Assembly: GCA_900291925.1 (NCBI GenBank)
Contig: UWYS01000007.1
Coordinates: 1 to 64,000 of the forward strand
DNA: 64,000 bases
DNA from: Thecaphora thlaspeos
Lineage: Eukaryota; Basidiomycota; Ustilaginomycetes; Urocystidales; Glomosporiaceae
Reading direction: 5' to 3'
Shown: in pieces, positions 32,697 through 42,642 of the stretch
Numbering within the stretch: position 1 is the stretch's first letter
How the letters are laid out: each line of letters starts with the position of its first letter
The notes under the pieces: model-generated
Told to the model about the DNA's origin: nothing
The model's input: the letters and a program-made list of their open reading frames with translations, nothing else
The model's database searches: none
Translations under genes and position numbers: made by a program

Positions 32697-35600
32697 TCAC
32701 CAAGCTCTCCTTCCCCCGCCACCGGTCAGCACCAGTTTCTTGTTGTTGTTGTTTCTCTTCTTCTTCTTCCATCCTCCCCCCGCATCCGCAGCCGCACCAG
32801 CTGTCGAGCTAGGAGTCTGCGCGCCAGATGTCGTCCCTTCCGCGTCCTTCTCTTCTTCTGCCTTCGCCGCAGATCCCCACGACGCTCTACCTTTTGGCGT
32901 CCCATTCCCGCTCCCCGTAGTCCCACCAGCCTTCTTCGCTCCACCACCGCCGGTGAAACCGTGACTCATCTGCCTGTTCAATCCTCGACCCTCTTTCACC
33001 GAGCCGTTGGGCCGCCTGCCCGACCCCGTCGAGCCCAAGATAAAGTCTTCCTCGAGCTCGTGCCAGGCATCCTCAATCTCTTCGTCCCACTCTTCCTGGC
33101 CTCCACCGCCGCCCTTGCCGCGTGGCGCCCGGTCGAACGCGTCTCGCGCTGCCGGCGTGCCCCATACCGTCTTCTTCTTGGCGCCACTGCCACCCTCGCC
33201 GCCGCCGCTTCCGTTCGACGCGATAGTGCGCCCGCCAGAGCCTTGCTGCCCCTGCTGCGCCACGCCACCCTGCGACGACAGTGCACCCAGCGAATCGGGA
33301 AAGTTTTCTATCGCCGAGGTACCCGGGTGCATCGGAAAGTCGCGCTCCGCTCCCCACAGCGCCGCTTCGCGGAACGAAGGTGATGCGCTGCCGCCGCTTA
33401 AAGCGGCACCGTCACCAGCGCCCTCTCCCTCGTGCCCACTGGCGAGGCTGCTGCTCCCGTAGCTCCACGACAAGCCGTCCGAGGGAAAGTTGATCTCGCT
33501 GTCAAAGCCGCCGCCGCCGCCGCCACCGCCATCGCCAGCCTCGCTCCGACCGTAGCGCTGCATCAGAGTGCCGCCGCCACTGCCGCCACTGCCGCCGCCG
33601 ATGCGAGACCCTCCCGTCCCGCCCTCCTCGGCCTTGATCTTGGCGCGGTCCTCTCGACGCTGCTTGTCGCGCCGCTTCGTCTTGCGCTGCCGCAGCGCCT
33701 GCTCGTACGACCGCAGCGTCGACCTGTCCACCAGGTCCATCCCCTCCCAGTCCACCTCGATGAACACGACGTCCGTCGCCATCGGGATGTGGCTCAGGTA
33801 ACGGCAGCGTCGGCGCAGCTCGTCGTTCATGCTCCCTTCGTCCGCGCCCTGAACTTTGACCGAGAGGTCGCGCGGCAGCGCCGCATACGAGCCGTAGTGC
33901 GACAGGACGATTTTGATATCGAGCGGGTGCAGGAAGATGTTCTGGCCCGACGCCGCCTGGAAGAAGAGGTAACTGGATGAGCTCGGCGGCGGCGGGTTGA
34001 CGTTCCGGCGATGGTGCTGCCCTCGTGGCGCTGCACCACCAGCGCGCTGGCCGTTGCCGCCAATCGTCGTCGCCGCCGATGTCATCGTCGTTGTAGCAGC
34101 AGCTGCTTGACCTTCGAAAGGGGCGGCGGCCTGCGATCCGACAGCAGCGGTGGTGGCGACGGCGGGATGGTTGCCTCCGTGCGCCTGGGAGCGCAAGGCG
34201 AGGAACTCTTCGGTTCCGTGCGCCCTCTCTGGTGCCCCCTCGTCGACGCCGTCGTCTACCAGTCCGCCCTTCCCGGCGTCGTTGAGGCCAGCGGCGGTGG
34301 CGACATCATCGCCTGGCTCCGATGATGCGCCGCCCAGCCGTGCCTCGTCGCCCTCTCCCTCCCCTTCGTCTGCCGTCTGGCGGCGCTCCAGCCTCTTTCG
34401 CTGCCTCCGGCTGATCTGCTCGTCGAGCCTCGAGATCCTGCCAGACTCGACCGCCTCGTGGTCCTTGAGGTCGTTCTTGATCTGACCGATGGTGCTGCGG
34501 ACAAACGCAGTGTCGAGCTCGGTCTGCACGTTTTCAATCTGCTCTCTGACCTTGCGCTCGGCTAGCCGGACAAACTTGAGGCTTGCCTCGTCGGCGCCGA
34601 AGCCCTTGAGCGTCTCGAGCTCCTGCTCGAGGTGGACGAGGTCGCCGGTCAGCGACTCGATCAGCAGGTCCGGCGACGCCAGCATGAACTTGGCGAAGCC
34701 CATCACGTCCGGTTGGAAGTGCCAAGGGGCAGAGTGGAGCGGGATGAGCGGGTGGTCGAGGCTCGAGGAGGGCCACGTCGGTGAGCGCGGCAGGGCGAGC
34801 GTGGTGAGGTGCGGTCGCTCGACGAGCCTCAGCGCGAGCACCTCGTCGCTGCCGCGCGACGCGCCGCTCGAGCCAGCACCGTGGCCAGAGGCGGCAGCGT
34901 CGAAGCTACTGCTGGCGTAGCCCTCTGCATCGGCGGAAGCGACGGCGGCGGTGCTGCAGTTGGTGTCGCCGCGGACGCCGGCCTGTTGCTCGTGATGCCG
35001 CTCGTGCTCATGCCTGCTCCGATGCAGCGCCTCGACCCTTTGGCGCTCCTGTTCGACCTCTGCCTGGTGCTGCGACGCTACGGCGCGCGGATTCCACCAC
35101 TTGACCGCCTTGAGGTCCCTCGCGTAGACGGCGTCCCAACAGATGGGGCAGCGACGCCACTTGTGGCTGAGGGCGGTGCCGCCGTGACTGTTGCCGGCGC
35201 CGGCGCCAAGGGTGGAGCTGCCGCCGCCTGCACCATCTGGGGAGAGGGTGAGGTAGTGGAGGATGCAGGGATAGCAGAAGACGTGTCCGCACTTTGTCAT
35301 GCGCGGTGCGGTGGGCGGCGAGAGGCAGATGGGACAGGCTGCGCCCTCATGCTCGTGGCTGGAAGAGCCCGACGACGTTGATGGCGGCTGATCTAGGAAG
35401 AGAGGATGGGCGGCAGCAGCGGCAGCAGCTGCTGCTGCTGCGCTGGCGCCCGAGAGAGCGGAAGTGGTGGGGATGAGGACCTGGAGGATGTCTGCCCAGT
35501 TGAGGTAGATGTCCGAGTCGGCAAAGTAGGCGGTGTAGTCGCCGGCGGGCTTGACGAGGAAGCGGTACTGTGCGTTGATGTAGCGCTCCTTGTTGAAGGG

Positions 35601-35882
35601 TGCGCCGCCTCCCGCGCGCCTCGAGCGTCTGGCGGCGGGTGGCGGTGGGCGGGAGCGCGGCGGAAGGGTGAAAGAGAGGAGGTGATTCATCCTCTGTCCT
35701 CCTCGCTTGCCGGCGGCCTGCTGGACAGAATTGGCGTTGCCGCCGCCGCCACCGTGCGGACCATGGTTGCGTGTGGTGTTGTGGTTGCGCGATCTGCGGG
35801 GCTCGCCATTGGTGGTGGTGCTGCTCGGTTTGACGCTGCTATTAGCGGGCATGGAGGCCATGGTATGTCCGAGCGCGCTCAT
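32697..35882 (-). CDS. RING finger protein, RNF10/Mag2 family
   Basis: Intronless, 1061 residues from the chosen Met (the frame is open further upstream but there looks like untranslated sequence). A conserved block precedes the RING: FNKERYINAQYRFLVKP and YFADSDIYLNWADILQV, as in RNF10 and yeast Mag2. The C3HC4 RING spans about 183-246 (ACPICL, KCGHVFCYPCILHYL, RRCPIC). A second family block lies further on: LFFQAASGQNIFLHPLD and CRYLSHIPMATDVVFIEVD. RNF10/Mag2 ubiquitinate 40S proteins on stalled small subunits. Between and after these are Gly/Ser/Ala-rich tracts and Lys/Arg-rich coiled segments. The gene is divergent from the HAD gene. Confidence 0.9.
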   Translation of the reverse strand: MSALGHTMASMPANSSVKPSSTTTNGEPRRSRNHNTTRNHGPHGGGGGNANSVQQAAGKRGGQRMNHLLSFTLPPRSRPPPPAARRSRRAGGGAPFNKERYINAQYRFLVKPAGDYTAYFADSDIYLNWADILQVLIPTTSALSGASAAAAAAAAAAAHPLFLDQPPSTSSGSSSHEHEGAACPICLSPPTAPRMTKCGHVFCYPCILHYLTLSPDGAGGGSSTLGAGAGNSHGGTALSHKWRRCPICWDAVYARDLKAVKWWNPRAVASQHQAEVEQERQRVEALHRSRHEHERHHEQQAGVRGDTNCSTAAVASADAEGYASSSFDAAASGHGAGSSGASRGSDEVLALRLVERPHLTTLALPRSPTWPSSSLDHPLIPLHSAPWHFQPDVMGFAKFMLASPDLLIESLTGDLVHLEQELETLKGFGADEASLKFVRLAERKVREQIENVQTELDTAFVRSTIGQIKNDLKDHEAVESGRISRLDEQISRRQRKRLERRQTADEGEGEGDEARLGGASSEPGDDVATAAGLNDAGKGGLVDDGVDEGAPERAHGTEEFLALRSQAHGGNHPAVATTAAVGSQAAAPFEGQAAAATTTMTSAATTIGGNGQRAGGAAPRGQHHRRNVNPPPPSSSSYLFFQAASGQNIFLHPLDIKIVLSHYGSYAALPRDLSVKVQGADEGSMNDELRRRCRYLSHIPMATDVVFIEVDWEGMDLVDRSTLRSYEQALRQRKTKRRDKQRREDRAKIKAEEGGTGGSRIGGGSGGSGGGTLMQRYGRSEAGDGGGGGGGGFDSEINFPSDGLSWSYGSSSLASGHEGEGAGDGAALSGGSASPSFREAALWGAERDFPMHPGTSAIENFPDSLGALSSQGGVAQQGQQGSGGRTIASNGSGGGEGGSGAKKKTVWGTPAARDAFDRAPRGKGGGGGQEEWDEEIEDAWHELEEDFILGSTGSGRRPNGSVKEGRGLNRQMSHGFTGGGGAKKAGGTTGSGNGTPKGRASWGSAAKAEEEKDAEGTTSGAQTPSSTAGAAADAGGGWKKKKRNNNNKKLVLTGGGGRRAW

Positions 35883-36991
35883 GCAGGGGAGGAGGGATCT
35901 AGTGACGATGGAGACGGTGTACGGGCGAGCTGTGAGGGCTGTGACCGGAGCAGATTGCAGCTGAGGGGGACGAGCGAGGCGGAGGGGAAAAGGCAATGCA
36001 ATTACGTAGGGTCCGAGGTCGACGAGAGGCGAGGCGAGGCAAAGTGTAGGTGATAGGTGGCGGGGCAACGATGTGGGGGCGTGGTAAGCGTGAGTGGAGA
36101 GGTGGGTGGCGATGCAACGATGAGGAGGCGTGGTCGGCGGCAGTAGCACTGTAGTGGGAGTGATGCGGCTATGAGAGTGTCGGATGAAGGCGAAAGGGGA
36201 GCCCAGACCGCGTCGAGTCGAATTGAGCCTTGGCTCGTCTATGGCGTCTGGATGGCCGAGCCAAGGGGCAGGCCAGGGTGTATGTGTGGCTGCAGTTGGC
36301 TCGATGCTGCGCGATGGTGAGCGGTGAGAGATGATAGGATAGGGATGATGGGGATGCTGGGGTGAAGTGTTGTGGCGATGGATGGGAATATCGCCGTTGA
36401 GGAGGTGCTGGGTGGAGGAGAGTTGAGAGTTGGAGGAGTGGCAGGAGACGAAGGAAGACGAACGAGGACACACGAGCAAAGGCAAGGCGAGGCACGTGTG
36501 GGGCGCTGGCTGGCTGTGTGGCTGAGATGATCGATGTCCATTCGAAAGGGCTGAGGCGCGCGAGCAAGTCCAATTTACAGAGGCCTCTTGCGGGCTGGCT
36601 GCGGTGGCATGTCCGGCCACAGCTGGCCAACTGGCTGGCTGGCTGGCTGTGCGCGTGCTGTGCGCGTGCTGCGCCTGTCGACGGCGGCGGCCTGCTCCTG
36701 CCTTGTGCCTTTTTGCTCAGCACTCGCCGCCGCTCAGAGGTCAGCGTGCGTGCCGTGCTCTCACCGTCCGAGGTCTGTGTCGGCTCGTGCCGCGGCGCGC
36801 TGAAGAAAGGTGGAGGTTTTTATTCTCTTCCGGCACGGCTCAGCGCACCCGAGAGCCGGTCCGCCTCCGCCGCTCCTCGCTCCTTGCTCCTCTCTCGTCT
36901 TGTTATTATTACTCACGCTGCCTCTCGTGTCTGCTTTCTTTCCCTCCACCACCAGGTCCGACCGTCCATCCACCCTCTACCACCGCCCACC
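35883..36991. promoter_or_regulatory. Divergent promoter region, RNF10-like / HAD gene
   Basis: 1.1 kb between divergent starts. GGCTGGCTGGCTGGCTGTG tetranucleotide runs lie at 36,500-36,660, next to a tandem of GTGCGCGTGCT. The end nearest the HAD gene is pyrimidine-rich. The minus-strand frame continuing upstream of the RNF10-like start looks non-coding. Confidence 0.45.
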
Positions 36992-38117
36992 ATGTCCGGC
37001 CACCCTCTCGCCTCGGTCACCGTGCTCTACCACGACGTGTTCGGCACCGTGGTAGACTACCACGGCTCCATCACCCGCTCCCTCGTCTCTCACCTCGAAC
37101 GCTTTCCCCCTGGCTCGCCAGCCAATCAATCTTCCCTACGAAGCTATGACTGGCGTTAATTCCACATGTCACTGGCGCAAAGGCTACACCGACACGACCT
37201 CTCGCCTCGCAAAGACCGCTAATCCAGACAAGATCACCGTCGACCAGATGCATCGAACCATCTTCGACAAGCTGATCGACCATCTTCCACCGACATCGTC
37301 ATCGCATCACACCACCTTTTCGTCGGAGCAGCTCACACAGCTCTCCACCGCACTCGGTCAAGCGTGGAACGAAGAGACACGTCACTCTCTCACCTTGGCT
37401 TGGCATTCCCTCGACGCGTGGAGCGACACGCTAGACGCTCTCACGATGTTGCGACAGCGTTTCGCCGTGGGGACCTTGACCAACGGCAACCTATCCCTCA
37501 TGGTCGACATGGCCAGGAACGCCAGGCTTCCGTGGCACTTTATACTCACTGCAGACGCGCTCGGTAGCTTCAAGCCGAACGACCTTATGTACCAAAGGGC
37601 GCTCTCCCTCATGGCTCTCCAACAGAGTCCGGAGAAAGGCGCAATGGTTGCTGCACACGTGAGTCAAGATCGTCGGTCCGCCTATTCTTGTTAGCCGAGC
37701 ACATCGAATACACGGTACTGCCAGCTCGCCCCGCCTTCCCTCCAAGATCGATTCGACACGACACCGCACCATCTTTTTCGTCCAACGTCGAACAGTTCTA
37801 CGACCTCGAAGCAGCAAAACGCAACGGCATGACGACAATGTTTATCTCGTCCAGCTCCACCGAAGACCATCTGCCAGCAGAGGGAAAACCCGACTATGTC
37901 GACGTGAGCGATGAAACTCGTCTCTCCCCAACTTTCTTTCGTTATTGTTTCGATTGTTTTTTTCTTTCTTTTTCTTTACGCCCCTTTGTCTTGAAGACTG
38001 ACTCGCGACGACGCGAAACGACACCCCACCCACCCTCGCCTCTCGCTCGGACAGATTGTCGTCAAGGATTTCAAAGAGTTGGCGCAGCTGGCTGATCAGG
38101 TCTTTGCCGATAGGTGA
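36992..38117 (+). CDS. HAD-superfamily 2-haloacid dehalogenase-like protein, frame broken by a 22-bp insertion
   Basis: Exons: 36992-37658 (minus a 22-bp interruption), 37796-37903 and 38055-38117. Conserved HAD parts are present: nucleophile loop HDVFGTVVD, the TLTNGN motif, the lysine loop GSFKPN and the acid motif FYDLEAAKRNGM. As written the first frame stops at 37157-37159, directly after SYDW. Removing 22 bp flanked by the 7-bp direct repeat ACTGGCG (37149-37155 and 37171-37177) restores YDWRKGY, the family's expected motif, and 271 residues in frame through all exons. A 28-nt GT-AG excision (37155-37182) would also restore the frame but lose Lys-Gly. Whether this is a mini-intron, a recent mutation or an assembly error is open. 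Family members are soluble dehalogenase-like hydrolases; substrate unknown. Confidence 0.7.
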
Positions 38118-38981
38118 GATGGTGGGATATGACGGTTCCAGTGACGATTGGTGACGAACAGGACAGCCGTTTGTGAGGCGTCGGCGCGTGTGTGCATGCC
38201 TTTTCACCGACGAGGAACGTGGCAGTTCTCTTGCATTGCACGGGCATCTACCGGGTCCTTTTATCGCGCATCCTCATCGTTCTCCAGAATCAATCTCAAC
38301 AATCTCTCCAGCCTATGGCGCAATAACATATATCTCATCGCCCGTTGCCAAACCCTCTCTAACCTGTTGTACGGTATATCTAGACCTCTGTATCAGTCTA
38401 GCCACCAACCCTTCCGCCTTTTTCTCTTCATCATGCGTGCTCAATACCACAGTTGGTTTCCAAACTTTGGAAAGTGCCTGGATGTTGAGATATCCGCAAG
38501 AGACGATACCGATTAGAGGAAGAGTTTGACGGTCGAATGAGTGGAGTAGGATACGGTGACCTTTTGATGATGCGGAGGGATGGAGTGTGCGAGGAGGTGA
38601 GGTTGGTGCTAGACCGTGTGGCGTGTATAGCACTTTGTGTTGCGTCTCTACGACAGAGGAGGAGGGAGAGGGAAAGGAAAAATGGATACCGCCGTGAAGT
38701 TTGCTCCAAGCGGGACTGGAGCTCCATTCCCTCGCCTTTCAAGTGTCGAGTGCGAGCCGAGGGCCGTCGTGTGGAGGCTGTGGGCACATGGGCGCGTCGA
38801 GATTATCGGCGCTTGTTTGGCTGCTGCGCTCGTGCGTGACGCTGCAGCCTCACCTCACGGCGCGCCGCCGCCGCGCTTTGGCCTCGACCCTGACTGAGCC
38901 ACGCACCTCGTCACCAACCACCACCACCACCACCACCGCCCTGTCCCCTCGCCCCGTGTCACATCCACCCTACACCCCACC
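38118..38981. other. Gene-free stretch between HAD and F-box genes
   Basis: 864 bp with the HAD 3' end and the F-box gene's upstream region. The first 500 bp are AT-richer than coding sequence. A CCA trinucleotide run lies at about 38,922-38,938. No gene was recognised. Confidence 0.4.
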
Positions 38982-40021
38982 ATGTCCAACCTCCTCCACA
39001 GCGTACTCAACTCGCGTCTCGCAAACGCCAGCCTCCATTCCACACCATCCACGCCTAGCTCGCACAACAACAGCAACAACAGCAGCAGCAGCAATCACGC
39101 CACAGCATCACCTCACCCCTCGCACGCACAAAAGGGCCTCCACGACTGGGAGGCCGTCGACAGCGATGACGAAATAGTAAACGTCGCCAGCTTACCCGCC
39201 ACCTCCCCCGCCACTCCCGCCGAGCTGTCCAGGCCATCCTCGCCCGGCCCCAACGCTTCCAAGCTCAGTTATGCCATCTCCGCAGGACAGGATGCGCAAG
39301 ACGACAGCAACGCCGACGGCGACGCGAGCAGGAAGAGGGACAAGCCCAGCAACAGAAATAGGCACAGCAAGACTGATCCGCTGCATGTCTTCAACAGCGA
39401 GGTGAGTGGCCGCGCCGCATGCCTGCCGTGCGGAGACGCCGGTGTCCGACGATCGCTGACTCTCGTTTCGCCCCGGCCGCCTCGCCCCGCTCCACACGGC
39501 AGATCTCGCAACACATCTTCCTCCGCCTCCCACAATTGACGCTAGTGGCGTGCTCGCAGGTGAATCGGCACTGGCGGCGCAGTGCGACGCTCAACTACTG
39601 CTGGTACCGTCTGTACCAACACGCCTTTTCCATCGACTCGCTCCTCACCGTCCAGCCAGGTCTGCCCGCCTGGGGCAGCGGCGGCGCAAAGTGGACACGC
39701 AAGGAGAGCAAGACGGACTGGAAGACCTCCTTCGCCAAGGCAAAACGCATCGAGGCGCGTGATGCCGAGCGCGCCGAATCGCTTCCAGGCAGCGGAGCCA
39801 CCACGCCGAGCAGGACGCAACGCATGCAGGACAAGGGCATCATGACGGCGCACGAGTATCGCATGGAGCAGTGGAAGGCCGAACTCGACAGTGGAACCTC
39901 GAAGGAAGAGATGCGAGGTTACTACAAGAGCGCTAGTAACAAGGGCGGAAAGGTCAAGGGTAAACGCGCAAAGGGCGGAGTCAAGACCAACGCAGACGGC
40001 GATGGCGGCATCTGGCAATGA
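38982..40021 (+). CDS. F-box protein
   Basis: Two exons: 38982-39401 and 39503-40021, giving 312 residues; the junction is phase 0 with a GTGAGT donor. The first 125 residues are Ser/Asn/His-rich with an acidic patch DWEAVDSDDEIVN. The F-box straddles the intron: LHVFNSEISQHIFLRLPQLT then CSQVNRHWRRSATLNYCWYRLY (about 133-180). F-box proteins bind Skp1 and select substrates for SCF ubiquitin ligases. No WD40, LRR or Kelch substrate domain follows; the rest is a Trp/Lys-rich stretch (WTRKESKTDWKTSFAKAK), a helical part and a basic tail. Substrate unknown. The gene is convergent with CHS5. Confidence 0.75.
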
Positions 40022-40307
40022 GACGGGCACGTCAAAGCTCGAACGATATCCCTGCTTTCACCGCTTCGCTTCGCAGTTCGTCTCTGTTCGAACATCTCTT
40101 CGTCTCTATTCCCCATATCGATCCACCCGTCCATGCAATTCTCTGTTCGTTCACTCTCGTCCTGCTCCACGATATCGAAATACCACCATGACCATGACAT
40201 ATCTCCCCTCTATCTTCCCGGAGCGATTGACAAGGATCCCTTTCATTGCCAAAAAGGGAAAAAAGGCAAATGGCTAAACCAACAAGATAGACGTCTGTTT
40301 CACATCC

Positions 40308-42097
40308 TCAAGTGGCACCACTGAGGGAAACATCATCCATCTCACTTTCCTCTTCCTCTTCCTCTTGATGCTGTTGTTGCTCTACCTGTTGTTCCAATCT
40401 ACTCGTCACCGTCTGCTCCACCTCCTTCTCTTCTTCCCCTACTTCCTCCTCTTGCTCCTCGTCGCGATGATCCGTTCGGGAATGATGGATCTCCTCCCCC
40501 TCTTCATCGAATCCTATCAGCGTACCACGTTCTTCGTCCGGTGCAGTAACTTCAATCGAAGGATTAGGACTTCCCGTTCCGATTGTCGTTGATTCCACTC
40601 GATCAGCAGCAGAAGCACAAGGAGCAGCGCCAGAAGAGGAAAGGTCAAGTCCCGGTTCGTTCTCCATGTTCTCCATCCCAGAACCAGCAAGGTCCGGTGT
40701 CGTATCGATGGCTTCGTGCGTCGTCGTGTTCATCATGGAGAGTGGGATGGGTGGGAGGTCGTATGCCGAATCGGAATGGACGTGTGTCTCTCCTTCTCTT
40801 TCTTCCGCCTCGATGGTCGAGGTATTGCTGGTCAGCGTCAAAGGGTCGACGTGCGGAGGCGAAGGGGGGACGGCGCTTGTGTCCATATCTTGTGCTACTG
40901 TTGTCGCTGCTTCTTGTGCTTCTTCCATCGTCGTCGTCTTCGTCGTCGAAGGTGCTTCCGGCGCCGGCGCCGCCGCTGCTGCTGACGTTGTGGCGTCGTC
41001 GGTCGCCGGTGCTGGCGCCGCGCTGCTGCCTCGTAGTTTCGCGATGCTCTCCCTAAACGTAGCGGCATTCGGCGGGTCTTGGTCGAGGTAGTAGGGCGAG
41101 ATGTTGACCATCTTCTTCTGATCGTGACACGCTACGATCCAGTGCGGCTTGACCACAGGTATGCTGAGCTGCATCGCCTTGGCATAGCCGTTGCCTTGAC
41201 TCGTGCCGACGTTGGTGTCGCCCGGGTTGCGCGGATCGGTGCAGACGAAGTGGGTCGTATCGATCTGGATCCTATCCGACCACTTGGCCTGCATGTTCTT
41301 GAGTGCCTCCTTGGCGGCGGCCAGCACTTCGGGGTCGGAGATGTGGCCGAAGCAGACAGAGATGCCAGAGGTCTGGTGGATGGTGTGCGTGCGCGTCCGG
41401 ATGATGGGCGAGGAAAAGGTCCCCGCCGACGTCTTGAGGACGAGGTGGAAGGTGTAGTCGGCGTCTAGCTCTAGGCCGGAGAGTTTGGTAGAGGTGTTGT
41501 GCAGAGGGTTGGGGATGGGAGCGAGGCGTTGGCCGTTGCGGTAGATGTCGAGGGAGAGAAGAGAGGCGGTGGCCAGCGAGAGGCGGTCCCATTCCAGCGT
41601 GACCGAGGTCTGGGTGACGTTGCGTAGGCGCAGCGACGGAGCTGTGGCAGAGGGATGTTGACGGCAGGTGAGATGGCAAGGTGGAAGGGAGTCGGTGTCA
41701 GTTGGAAGCTCGAGACAACGACGACGGCAACGACTACGACGAAGCCTCGCGCCCCGTCGCATCGCCGGCTGCGAAGCTCACCTTTCGGCGCCTCAGTCCC
41801 AAAAGTAGAGAGAATATCGTCCTGGAGCTGCTCGAACTCGCTCTTCTGTTTCCTCTCTTCGTCCTGATTCCTCAGCACGCGAATGTTGACGACGCTGCCA
41901 GACGACACGCCGGGTGGGAGGAGGAGAGATGGGAACTCGATAAGCGACGCGCGTTCGCCGATGAGGATGGCCATACCGGCGTCGAGCTTGCCGACGGTGA
42001 AGGTGAAGCTGTCATCGTTGTTGGTCGACGAGGAAGAGGGACGCATCTCGGCGTGGACGTAGTTGGGCGCTACCTGTTGGGCGTAGTGGGTCGCCAT
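40308..42097 (-). CDS. CHS5: CHS5, exomer scaffold (FN3 + BRCT)
   Basis: Two exons: 42097-41782 and 41641-40308, giving 549 residues. The N-terminal segment FTVGKLDAGMAILIGERASLIEFPSLLLP is the Chs5 Arf-binding/dimerisation region. The intron falls just before the fibronectin-III domain (PSLRLRNVTQTSVTLEWDRL), followed by a BRCT domain (GISVCFGHISDPEVL ... THFVCTDPRNPG ... VVKPHWIVACHD). After about residue 310 the protein is acidic and rich in Glu, Ser and Thr. Exomer moves cargo such as chitin synthase III from the trans-Golgi to the plasma membrane, so this links to cell-wall building with KEX2 and GNA1 in the window. The start Met at 42,097 was chosen; the frame extends 8 codons upstream only from a GTG. 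Confidence 0.93.
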
Positions 42098-42642
42098 GGC
42101 GGGCGGCGGGAGGTCGGTCACGGGAGGCGGGTGGGAACGACACGGGACGGGATGAGGCGGAACGATATGTACGTATAGGGGGATGGAGGAGGAACAGGGG
42201 CAGGGGCAGGGGGAGGAGGAGGATGAAGGGAAGAAGAAGGCGGGTTCGCGAGCGGCTGGCTGCCCTCGTCTTGGCTCGGCTGGCGCACGGACTTGACGCG
42301 TAGGCAGGCTGCGCTCGGCTGGCGCTGCGACCGCGTGCCGTCGAAAAGGGCGACGCCCACTTCGCCGCGGCTCCGAACGGGCCCCCGCCCCGCCACCACG
42401 GCCATCCTCTTTTACGTCCCTATCCCACGCACGAATCTTAGCACACTTCTCTGAGCGCTACAAAAATTGCTCGGCACTGCTAACTCTGCCTCTTAGCTCG
42501 TCGAAACCTACGGCAGAGGATCGAGCGAGAACGGTGTGGATCATTGCAGTCTTGGCAGATAGAGAGATGATCAAGAGCTCGTTGTTGACAGATGGACGCT
42601 CAGTCCTTCTTGCACCCATCCGGACATCCACACGCCACTTAG
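42098..42642. promoter_or_regulatory. Upstream region of CHS5
   Basis: 545 bp between the CHS5 start and the 3' end of the next minus-strand gene. It is GC-rich close to CHS5 and more AT-rich near 42,430-42,640. No further gene was recognised. Confidence 0.4.

Noticed and set aside
32274..33383. 369-codon plus-strand frame across the GEN1 promoter and RNF10-like 3' end
   Set aside because: Arg/Pro/Ser-rich with no domain; most of it is antisense to the supported RNF10-like gene.
35883..36620. Upstream extension of the RNF10-like frame by 246 codons
   Set aside because: The added part is His/Pro/Ser-rich without family similarity, and a Met cluster at 35,882-35,852 gives a natural start.
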